A DNA stretch of 64,000 nucleotides from UBA1926 sp002337215 (lineage in GTDB: Bacteria > Planctomycetota > Phycisphaerae > Phycisphaerales > UBA1924). The position numbers and the translations under genes are program-made. The DNA is taken from contig CAXBAF010000002.1 in the NCBI GenBank assembly GCA_963973795.1, forward strand, positions 62,001 to 126,000, given 5' to 3'. The notes beneath the pieces were generated by a model that did no database searches, was not told the DNA's origin, and worked only from the letters and a program-made list of their open reading frames with translations. Positions 1 through 6,794 of the stretch are shown here, piece by piece (positions within the stretch are counted from its first letter, which is position 1; every line of letters begins with the position of its first letter).

Positions 1-455
1 TCGAAGGCGATGACCATCGCCTCGTGGGCGTCGTCGCCGAACAGATCGCCCTCGTCGAGCGCGTCGATGACATCGATCGCGGCCTGCTTGGCGGCGTCGA
101 GGCGCGTCATGGAAGGATCGCTCGCGTCACCGCTGCCATCACGCGCGGCCATGCTCGCGGAGCGGTCGATCATGATGACGTGGCGGGAGGACGAGGTGTG
201 CTCGACGGTGCGCTCGGGTTGGGCGATGGCGAAGAGGGCCGCGGCGAGGGCGAGGAGTTGGAGGAGCAGGAGGATGTTGCGGCGGAGTTTCTGGAAGGGG
301 GCGTTGGCCTGGAGGTCCTGGATCGCCTTGCGCCAGAGGAGGGTGGTGGAGATCTCGACGGAGCGGCGGCGAAGCTTGAGGAAGTAGAGGATGACCAGCG
401 ACGGGATCGCGATGGCGGCGGCGATGATGGCGAGGGTTGGGGTTGCCCAGGTCAT
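1..455 (-). CDS. BatA-like von Willebrand factor A membrane protein, partial (3' end outside window)
   Basis: Only the first 151 or so codons lie in the window. The ATG overlaps the stop of the upstream gene as ATGA, so translation is probably coupled. The N-terminus has a membrane helix followed by a short loop with LKLRRR, a second hydrophobic stretch (LLLLQLLALAAALFAIAQP), then the start of a VWA domain with the MIDAS signature D-R-S-A-S (IIMIDRSASM). This order (helix, LRRR loop, helix, VWA) is that of BatA/BatB-type proteins encoded beside MoxR ATPases and DUF58 proteins, which is the context here. The cluster is thought to act in envelope-associated assembly or metal-dependent protein maturation, but no precise role can be given. 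The MIDAS residues seen predict divalent metal binding. Confidence 0.8.
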   Translation of the reverse strand, partial: MTWATPTLAIIAAAIAIPSLVILYFLKLRRRSVEISTTLLWRKAIQDLQANAPFQKLRRNILLLLQLLALAAALFAIAQPERTVEHTSSSRHVIMIDRSASMAARDGSGDASDPSMTRLDAAKQAAIDVIDALDEGDLFGDDAHEAMVIAF

Positions 456-901
456 GGGGTGGGCTCCTCGATATCGATAGCGAAGACACCCTCAGCGGTT
501 GGGTTGGACTCGACATGAAGACGATCAGTATGAACGCGGATATTGGCGAGGGGCGGTCGCTGCTCGATGATGGACTCAACGGTATCGATCCGCGTGCCGT
601 CCGCGAGAGTGGCCGAGATGGAGACGCGGTGCGGGGGGAGGTCGCGATCCATAGGCAATGCCATGTGGGTTTCCGCGAGCGCGGCGGGTGAGAGATCGAA
701 CTTCCAGTCTTTGCCGGTGTCGATGTTTCGGATCTCGACGAGGACTGGTTTGCCGGTCTTATTCTCGAAGTAGATTCGGCCCTTGGTCTCATTGGCATCT
801 CGCGTCTCGATGTCGACCAAGAGGCGGAACGCGCCGGCGAGCAGCAGGATGGTGGCGGTGGCGATGAGCAGAATGAAGCGTGGCTTGAGGAGTTTCTTCA
901 C
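452..901 (-). CDS. Single-pass membrane protein of the MoxR/VWA cluster, unknown function
   Basis: A 149-residue protein. I chose the GTG at 901 because a strong GGAGG lies just upstream; a longer open frame exists but runs into palindromic repeats. Residues about 5-28 form one membrane helix; the remainder looks like a beta-rich extracytoplasmic domain without cysteines or a motif I recognise. It overlaps the next gene by four bases, so it belongs to the MoxR/DUF58/VWA operon. Small proteins of this kind (FixH-like in general layout) accompany such operons, but I cannot assign a family. Function unknown. Confidence 0.65.
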   Translation of the reverse strand: MKKLLKPRFILLIATATILLLAGAFRLLVDIETRDANETKGRIYFENKTGKPVLVEIRNIDTGKDWKFDLSPAALAETHMALPMDRDLPPHRVSISATLADGTRIDTVESIIEQRPPLANIRVHTDRLHVESNPTAEGVFAIDIEEPTP

Positions 902-930
902 CGCACCTCCCCCCGGCGTTTCAGGTCGCT

Positions 931-1002
931 GTGTGCCACGGCCGTGTCGGCCGTGACCGGGTGCCGTCCGACGGTCGCACGGCCGAGACGGCCGTGGCAC
1001 AC
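931..1002. repeat. Paired-hairpin repeat, GTGTGCCACGG family, copy 1
   Basis: Two adjacent hairpins, each with a CACGGCCG / CGGCCGTG stem and a 3-base loop, are enclosed by outer arms GTGTGCCACGGCCG and CGGCCGTGGCACAC that are exact inverted copies. A second element of the same design lies at 40882-40961. It sits between two genes of the MoxR operon, so it is probably transcribed. The design resembles REP/BIME elements; no transposase is seen nearby. Confidence 0.8.
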
Positions 1003-1024
1003 TGGGTGCGAGGCGTTGGCGAAT

Positions 1025-1087
1025 GAGCCCCTCGCGCGAGCGAGGGGGTGGGTGGTGCGGGGGACCCCTCGCTTGCGCGAGGGGCTC
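1025..1087. repeat. Paired-hairpin repeat, CCCCTCGCGC family
   Basis: Outer arms GAGCCCCTCGCGC are inverted across about 63 bases. The second internal hairpin (CCCCTCGC, loop TTGC, GCGAGGGG) is identical to the stem-loop at 57528-57547, which works there as a likely terminator. It lies directly after the 931-1002 element in the gap between the DUF58 gene and the downstream membrane protein gene. There is no coding potential beyond a chance frame made of repeat sequence. Confidence 0.75.
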
Positions 1088-1130
1088 TTTGGGGGAGTAG
1101 CGATGGGCTGTGGACTGGAGGTGGCTTTAC

Positions 1131-2153
1131 TCACCGCACCACCCCCCGCCGTCTCAGGTAGTCGAGCAGCAGCGTGTCCACCGGCGTGTCGGTCTGGACG
1201 GTCAGGGCGTTGATCTCGCGCCTGCTGCAGAACTCGCGCAGGCCTGCGCAGTAGGTGCCCAGCGTGCTCTTGTACTTCTTGAGCAGCGGTGCGGCGATGG
1301 TCACCTCGGCGCGGTCGCCGTCTTCGATGTCGACCAATCGCAGGTCGCCGGTGATATCAGGATTCACTTCCTGGGGGCTGAGGACCTGGAGGGCGAAGAG
1401 GTCGTAGCCGCGGCCCGCGAGGAGGCGGAGGCCGGTCTCGTAGCCCTCTTTCATGAAGAAGTCGGAGCAGACGATCATGATGCCCCGGCCTCGGCGGGCG
1501 AGGGCGATGCGTTTGGCGGCAGAGCCGAAGTCGGCGTTGCCCCCGGGGCGGAGGGAGCAGAGGAAGCGGGCGAGGTCGTGGGTTCGGCGGCGGCCTCGGA
1601 GGTCCTTGATGGTGTGGAGGGGGGAGGGGGAAGAAGAGTTGGGAGTGACGGGCTGGAAGCCCGTCCCACTAGGGGTGGAAGAAGAAGAAGAAGAAGAAGA
1701 AGAAGGGTCGGTCGCGACGGTTCCGCTGATCTCGCCACCGATCGCGGTGACGGCGACGCGGTTGAGGTTGGTGAGGCCCACATATCCCAGCGCCATGGCG
1801 GTCTGCTGCATGAAGTGGAACTTGTTGGGCTCGCCGCAGGCGGTGGACTCGGTGGCGTCGAGGACGATGTGCAGCGACAGGTCTTCCTCTTCCATGAAGA
1901 GTTTGAGGAAGAGGGCGTCGAGGCGGGCGTAGATGTTCCAGTCGATGTGGCGGAGGTCGTCGCCGCGGACGTAGGGGCGGTGGTCGGCGAACTCGACGGA
2001 CTCGCCGCGTTTCTTGGAGCGGCGTTCGCCCTTGAGTTTGCCGGCGAAGATGCGGTTGCTGGCGAGATCGAGCCGGCCGATGCGCGCGATGAGGGCGCTG
2101 TCGAGCAGGTCGTCGGCGGAGGTGGGCGCGGGGATGTTCTGGGTGCGTCGCAT
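1131..2153 (-). CDS. DUF58 domain protein with low-complexity and palindrome insertion
   Basis: A 340-residue protein of the DUF58 family, encoded with MoxR ATPases and VWA proteins. The conserved core is clear: RPYVRGDDLRHIDWN at about residues 66-80, followed by ARLDALFLKLF and an acidic EEEDLSLHIVLD segment (a degenerate VWA fold). No signal peptide or membrane segment is present. Around residues 149-178 the fold is interrupted by a run of about ten serines, encoded by a GAA/TTC triplet tract, and by PSGTGFQPV, the translation of a palindromic repeat. Both keep the reading frame. The loop lies between beta strands of the VWA-like fold, so the insertion may be tolerated. It sits 30 bases after the small lipoprotein gene, in one operon. 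Confidence 0.88.
   Translation of the reverse strand: MRRTQNIPAPTSADDLLDSALIARIGRLDLASNRIFAGKLKGERRSKKRGESVEFADHRPYVRGDDLRHIDWNIYARLDALFLKLFMEEEDLSLHIVLDATESTACGEPNKFHFMQQTAMALGYVGLTNLNRVAVTAIGGEISGTVATDPSSSSSSSSSTPSGTGFQPVTPNSSSPSPLHTIKDLRGRRRTHDLARFLCSLRPGGNADFGSAAKRIALARRGRGIMIVCSDFFMKEGYETGLRLLAGRGYDLFALQVLSPQEVNPDITGDLRLVDIEDGDRAEVTIAAPLLKKYKSTLGTYCAGLREFCSRREINALTVQTDTPVDTLLLDYLRRRGVVR
1645..1705. repeat. GACGGGCT palindrome plus GAA microsatellite inside the DUF58 gene
   Basis: GACGGGCT (1647-1654), loop GGA, AGCCCGTC (1658-1665) is a perfect 8-bp stem. It is followed within a dozen bases by about nine GAA triplets (to 1705). Read on the minus strand, the palindrome encodes GTGFQPV and the microsatellite encodes polyserine. 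Both are in frame in the DUF58 gene. Confidence 0.8.
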
Positions 2154-2183
2154 CGGCTGGGTGTGTGGGGTGTGATCAACGGA

Positions 2184-2426
2184 TCAGCGTCGGCGTTCCT
2201 CGATGGTGCGCGGGCCGATGAGGAGGTCGCCCGCGCCGTCGAGGAGGCCGCCCCCGCTCTTGGTTTTGAGGTTGGGGCTGTGGATCTCGCCGCCCTGGTA
2301 GCGGGTGCCGAGTCCGCGGGATTCGACGGTGCGGGAGTAGCAGCCGGGGAGGGTGATGGACACGCCGGTGCCGATGACCGCCAGCAGTTTCAGTTTCTCT
2401 CGGTGTGCTGTCTTCATGGTCTTCAT
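2184..2426 (-). CDS. Small lipoprotein of the MoxR cluster
   Basis: An 80-residue protein starting at the ATG at 2426, eleven bases after the MoxR stop. A basic N-terminus (MKTMKTAHREKLK) and a hydrophobic stretch end in LPGC, a good lipobox, so the mature protein would be a lipid-anchored peptide of about 55 residues. The mature part is polar and glycine-rich with no known domain. Its position between moxR and the DUF58 gene makes it part of the operon. I do not recognise the family. Confidence 0.6.
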   Translation of the reverse strand: MKTMKTAHREKLKLLAVIGTGVSITLPGCYSRTVESRGLGTRYQGGEIHSPNLKTKSGGGLLDGAGDLLIGPRTIEERRR

Positions 2427-2437
2427 TCTTGTGCGAG

Positions 2438-3490
2438 TTATGCGTTCACAAGGCCCACCGGCTGGGTCGGGACCCGGCCCAGGATGTCGGTGACGAGGGC
2501 GTCGGTGTCGACGCGGTCGGCCTCGGCCTCGAAGTTGAGCAGGATGCGGTGACGCAGGACGGGGAGGGCCGCGTCCTGGATGTCCTGGTAGGAGACGTTG
2601 TACCGCCCGTCTGTGAGCGCACGGACTTTGCCGGCGAGGACGAGGGCCTGGGCGGCGCGGGGGCTGGCGCCGCAACGGATGTAGCGATTGGTCGGGCCCT
2701 CGGCGCCCCCCGCGGCGAAGTCGCCCTCGGGGTGGGTCGCGAGCACCAGCCTCGCGGCGTACTGCTTGACATGATCGGCGACGACGACCTCGCGGACGAG
2801 GGCCTGGGCGTCGAGTATGCCGGCCGCGTCGAGCACGGGGGACGCCTCGGGGTTGTGGCCCCCTGTGGTGCGGTCGAGGATGGTCATCAGGTCGTCGAGC
2901 TGGGCGTACCCCACGTTGACCTTGAACATGAAGCGGTCGAGCTGGGCCTCGGGGAGGGGGTACGTCCCCTCCTGCTCGATGGGGTTCTGGGTCGCGAGGA
3001 CGAGGAAGGGCTTGTCGAGCTGGTGCGACTCGCCGGCGACCGTCACCGACCGCTCCTGCATCGCTTCGAGCAGGGCGGACTGCGTCTTTGGAGTCGCGCG
3101 GTTGATCTCGTCGGCGAGAACCACTTGCGCGAAGATCGGGCCTTTCTGGAAGACGAAGGACCGCCGGCCTGTTTCGTGGTCCTCGCTGACGATGTTGGTG
3201 CCGATCACGTCGGCGGGCATCAGGTCGGGCGTGAACTGAATCCGGCTAAACGGGAGGCTCAACGCCTGCGCCAGCGTGCGCACAAGCAGCGTCTTGCCGA
3301 GCCCCGGCACGCCCTCGAGAAGGACGTTGCCCCCCGCGAACAGACAGGTGAGCACGCCGTCGACGACCTCTTCCTGACCGACCATGACCTTGCCGATCTC
3401 GGATTTGAGGGTGGCGTAGGTGGTGCGGAAGGCCTCGGCCTTCGCTTTCACTTCCTGCGGGGTTTCCTGATGCTCGGGGTTGGCTGCCAT
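2438..3490 (-). CDS. MoxR-family AAA+ ATPase
   Basis: 350 residues, the usual length for MoxR ATPases. Walker A GVPGLGKT is at residues 60-67, Walker B VVLADEINRA near residue 120, and sensor-type QNPIEQEGTYPLPEAQLDRF follows, all hallmarks of the family. MoxR proteins act as chaperone-like ATPases with VWA-containing partners; here the partners are the VWA protein upstream and the DUF58 protein downstream. The protein is cytosolic. The gap upstream of the start carries a 16-bp tandem duplication and a perfect palindrome, so the promoter/leader has been disturbed by repeats. Confidence 0.93.
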   Translation of the reverse strand: MAANPEHQETPQEVKAKAEAFRTTYATLKSEIGKVMVGQEEVVDGVLTCLFAGGNVLLEGVPGLGKTLLVRTLAQALSLPFSRIQFTPDLMPADVIGTNIVSEDHETGRRSFVFQKGPIFAQVVLADEINRATPKTQSALLEAMQERSVTVAGESHQLDKPFLVLATQNPIEQEGTYPLPEAQLDRFMFKVNVGYAQLDDLMTILDRTTGGHNPEASPVLDAAGILDAQALVREVVVADHVKQYAARLVLATHPEGDFAAGGAEGPTNRYIRCGASPRAAQALVLAGKVRALTDGRYNVSYQDIQDAALPVLRHRILLNFEAEADRVDTDALVTDILGRVPTQPVGLVNA

Positions 3491-3501
3491 GTGGGGTTCC
3501 T

Positions 3502-3554
3502 TCGGATCAGAAACAGGTCGGATCAGAAACAGGCACGGCTCGGCGAGCCGTGCC
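3502..3554. repeat. 16-bp tandem duplication and GGCACGGCTC palindrome before moxR
   Basis: TCGGATCAGAAACAGG occurs twice back to back (3502-3517 and 3518-3533). It is followed by a perfect 10-bp stem, GGCACGGCTC (3532-3541), loop GGC, GAGCCGTGCC (3545-3554). The block fills the 72-base gap between the large VWA gene and moxR. With no T tract after the stem in the minus direction it is a weak terminator candidate; it looks like another palindromic repeat family. Confidence 0.75.
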
Positions 3555-3562
3555 GCCTGGGA

Positions 3563-6500
3563 TCAGTCGTCTTCGTTGAATTCGTCCATCGCGCGTTTCT
3601 TGGCGCGCATGAGGCGGGACATGCCGCCCTCGTCGGTGTCTTGCGTGGATGGGGCCTTGCGGTCGGGCTTGCTGAGGCCTTGGATCGCGGGGGCTTCCTG
3701 CTGGCCGGACAGGGCGATCGTTTCCGTGGGTTCGGCGTTTGAGTCGGCCCGTGCGACGGCGGCGCTCGCGGCGGACCTTTGTGAATCAGCATCGCCCGGG
3801 GTCGCGCCGGCCGAGGGTTGGGCCGTGCGCTGCCTGGCTTTCTCGCGGGCGGCGCGGAGAGTGTCGACCTGTTGATCGGTCTCGCGTTTGGCGGAGCGGC
3901 CGAAGGCTTTGCCGACCGACCGTGCGATCGCGGCGGGTTCGATGCGCACGCGTCGGATGCCGACATCGGCGATGAAGAGCCCGAGGCTCGCGACGACGAT
4001 CGCGAGCCATATTGCGCGGGTCGAGACGGGCATGGTCAGCCCCTCGCGGCGCCAGGGCTGGTCGATCGTAGGGTCGGCAGAGAGGACCTCGCCCCCGGTG
4101 ATCGCCGCGATCTGTCGGAGCAGGGCGGTGTTGGTCTCAAGGGCGCGGAACTCGTCGGCGAAGGGTCTGCTGACGGCGGCCTGGACAGACCCCCGCAGGT
4201 TCGGACCGCCCGCTTGCCCGGGGGCCTGGTACTGCATGCTGACGACGTAGGAGCCGGGCTGGTCGGTGTCGATCGCGCCCTCGTACCGCCCCGGTCCGAC
4301 CTGGCGGAGCCGGACATCGGTGGCGGTGCCGTCGGGGGTGGAGACACGCGCACGGAACGAGGCGAAGTTGAGGCGTTCGCCCTGGTCGTCCAACGCCTCG
4401 ACGATGATGGCGGTCTGGTCGCCCCGTTCTTCGGTGAGGACGCGGACGTTCGACGACCCGGCGGGACGCATCGCCCAGCGGATCTGCTGCTCCCAGAACT
4501 GCTTGTAGCCCTGCCAGCCGACCCAATCGCCGGCCCAGCGGGTGGTCGCGTCGCTCGTGAAGACGGCGACGCGTCCGAGGCCGTACTGCCACTGGGCGGC
4601 GATGGGGTCCTCGACGGTGTCGCCCGCCTCGCTGACCTGCGTCGCCTTGATGGTGATCTGGGAGAGGCCGTCTCGGGGGGCCGTGACGACGTAGCCGGAG
4701 ATGGCGGGGACGGACCCGATGCCTCGCATGGTTTCGGTGGGGATGCCGACGACCTGGGGGCTGAACGGCTCGCCCTCCCAGATGAGGCTCCGGCGGATGG
4801 TCTGGGCTTCTTTCATGAAGATCTGCGGGAGCTGCATGAGCGCGCCCGCGCCCTGGACCTTGTAGAACCGCCCGCCTCCGCGCTGGGCGATGCCGTCGAG
4901 GAGTCGCTCGTTCGCGCCGTCGCCGACGGCGACCGTGGAGATCGTCGTGCCCCGGGCGAAGATCCGGTCGGCGAGGTTGTACCCCGCGGAATCGGAGCCC
5001 ATGGTCTGCCCGTCCGAGAGGACGATGATGTGCTTGACGCCCGCCTGGGAGCGGCGGAGCAGGACCTCGGCCTCGTCGATCGCGGGGAACATATTGGTCC
5101 CGCCCCCCGGGCCGATCGAGCGGATGCGCCGCGCGATGCCTGCGGGGTCGCTGACGGTCGTGAGCGGGACGACGACGCGGGTGCCCCCGCTGAAGGAGAG
5201 CACGGTGATCTGATCGAGCCTGCTCAGCGTCTCGATCGCGGCGATCGAGGACTCGTTGGCGAGCTGCTGCTGGTCCATGTTGGTGCCGCTGACGGACGAG
5301 CCCATCGATCCCGACGCGTCGAGGACGATCGCGAGCGCGCCCATCGGCATCTGCCGCTTCTGGGGCGGATCGAGCTGGACGGGCAGCGCGTCCTCGAGCG
5401 GGCTCCCGATCCACCCACCGGCGCCGAAGGCGTCGGGGCCTCCGGTCATGACGAGCCCGCCTCCGGAGTCGTGGACATACCGGCGGAGATTCTGCTGCTG
5501 GCGTTCGCTGAAGCCGTACGCGGGCTGGTTGACGAGAACGATCGCCTCGTACGCGTTGAGGCGGGTGAGGTCGTCGGGGACCTGGTCGGCCCTCCGGAGT
5601 CGGACCGACAGGTCGGCGCGGGTCATCGCGTCGCGGAGCGGGCCGACCTCGTCCTCGGCGTCGCCCACGAGCATGACCCAGCCTTCCGACCCGACGAAGG
5701 TCACGGCGCTCGCGCGGTTGTTCTCCGGGATCGAGTCCCCCACGACCGTTTCGCCGGTCGAGGTCGTGACGTTCAAGGGCTCGAAGACGGCCTCGTAGTT
5801 GACGGGTCCCGGCGTGCGCGGATCGATGGGCAGGCTGAGGACATTCTTGCCCGGGTCGAGCTCGACGACGACACCCAGGTCGTCCGAATCGGGATCGAGA
5901 TCGACGGGCTCGCCGTTCTCGGTGATGAGCAGGCGGCCCGCGGTGCGCTTGGTCGCGCTCGCGACGACGGAGAGGTTGATGGTCTCGCCCCCGCGCACCG
6001 TCGCGGGCGCGACGACCCGCTCGACGATCACCTCGGCGGGATAGTCATACTCGACGGGGAGGACATCGACCGGCACGCCCGCGGCCCGGGCGGCCTCGGC
6101 GGCGGCGAGCAGGCTGCCGGCGGTCTCGTTGCCGTCGCTCACGAGCAGGATCCGCGACGCCGCGTCCTCGGGTGAGACGGCGACGGCCAACCGCAGCCCC
6201 GAGGCGAGGTTTGTCGCGTCGACGGGGCCAGTCTGCTGGCGTTCCATCGAATCGAGCAGGCGGCTCGGCAGGCTCTGGACGTACGCCTCGCGAGCGACGG
6301 TGACGACCCCCAGGCGGTCGGTGAGGCGGTCCGCGGTCGATTCGGTCACCTCATCGATGTAGGTCTCGACCCGTCGCTGCTCACTCGCAGGGATCGACCG
6401 GCTGACGTCGAGCACCACGGTGACGGCGACGTCCTCGGATTCTTTCCGGAGTCTGGGCTCGGCCAGCGCGCTCGCGATCGCGGCGATCACGAGCAGGCGG

Positions 6501-6682
6501 GCCGCGAGGGCGAGCCAGCGGGTGGTGGGCCCGAGCCCGGCGAGGCTCTTTCGCCCGATGATCCAGACCAGCACCCCCAGTATCGGGACGAGCAGCAGCC
6601 AGGCCGGGACATCGAACTGGACCGGTCCCACGATGAGCTCGGCGAGGGTGAGCGGGGTTGTAAGGATGTGCTGCGCGACCAT
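3563..6682 (-). CDS. Large membrane protein with two von Willebrand A domains (glutamine-amidotransferase-like type)
   Basis: 1039 residues. Two membrane helices lie at about 25-43 and 55-75. A first VWA domain follows with D-V-S-R-S (residues 92-96), then a glutamine-amidotransferase-like segment (SGGGLVMTGGPDAFGAGGW), a second VWA domain with D-A-S-G-S near residue 450, a beta-rich region, and a C-terminal helix near residue 890 (AIWLAIVVASLGLFIADVG). The tail of about 125 residues is charged and low in complexity. GGGAG just before the ATG supports the start. It is the first gene of the MoxR/DUF58/VWA operon and likely places two metal-dependent adhesion domains outside the membrane. Planctomycetes carry similar proteins; substrate unknown. 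Confidence 0.88.
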   Translation of the reverse strand: MVAQHILTTPLTLAELIVGPVQFDVPAWLLLVPILGVLVWIIGRKSLAGLGPTTRWLALAARLLVIAAIASALAEPRLRKESEDVAVTVVLDVSRSIPASEQRRVETYIDEVTESTADRLTDRLGVVTVAREAYVQSLPSRLLDSMERQQTGPVDATNLASGLRLAVAVSPEDAASRILLVSDGNETAGSLLAAAEAARAAGVPVDVLPVEYDYPAEVIVERVVAPATVRGGETINLSVVASATKRTAGRLLITENGEPVDLDPDSDDLGVVVELDPGKNVLSLPIDPRTPGPVNYEAVFEPLNVTTSTGETVVGDSIPENNRASAVTFVGSEGWVMLVGDAEDEVGPLRDAMTRADLSVRLRRADQVPDDLTRLNAYEAIVLVNQPAYGFSERQQQNLRRYVHDSGGGLVMTGGPDAFGAGGWIGSPLEDALPVQLDPPQKRQMPMGALAIVLDASGSMGSSVSGTNMDQQQLANESSIAAIETLSRLDQITVLSFSGGTRVVVPLTTVSDPAGIARRIRSIGPGGGTNMFPAIDEAEVLLRRSQAGVKHIIVLSDGQTMGSDSAGYNLADRIFARGTTISTVAVGDGANERLLDGIAQRGGGRFYKVQGAGALMQLPQIFMKEAQTIRRSLIWEGEPFSPQVVGIPTETMRGIGSVPAISGYVVTAPRDGLSQITIKATQVSEAGDTVEDPIAAQWQYGLGRVAVFTSDATTRWAGDWVGWQGYKQFWEQQIRWAMRPAGSSNVRVLTEERGDQTAIIVEALDDQGERLNFASFRARVSTPDGTATDVRLRQVGPGRYEGAIDTDQPGSYVVSMQYQAPGQAGGPNLRGSVQAAVSRPFADEFRALETNTALLRQIAAITGGEVLSADPTIDQPWRREGLTMPVSTRAIWLAIVVASLGLFIADVGIRRVRIEPAAIARSVGKAFGRSAKRETDQQVDTLRAAREKARQRTAQPSAGATPGDADSQRSAASAAVARADSNAEPTETIALSGQQEAPAIQGLSKPDRKAPSTQDTDEGGMSRLMRAKKRAMDEFNEDD

Positions 6683-6794
6683 CGGCTCCCGAGTGTACGG
6701 GGGGCGTTCTTACCCGTGTGTACGGGAACGGCGCACCGGAGTTTCCTCTGTCGTGGAATCGAATCGAAGGGAATGGCACCGGGGAGGCGGAAGA

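Noticed and set aside
898..1134. A 78-codon minus-strand frame before the membrane protein gene
   Set aside because: It is made almost wholly of palindromic repeat sequence, and the true gene start with a ribosome site is at 901.
1677..1705. The GAA tract as a phase-variation switch
   Set aside because: Triplet changes keep the frame, so on/off switching is not expected; only loop length would vary.
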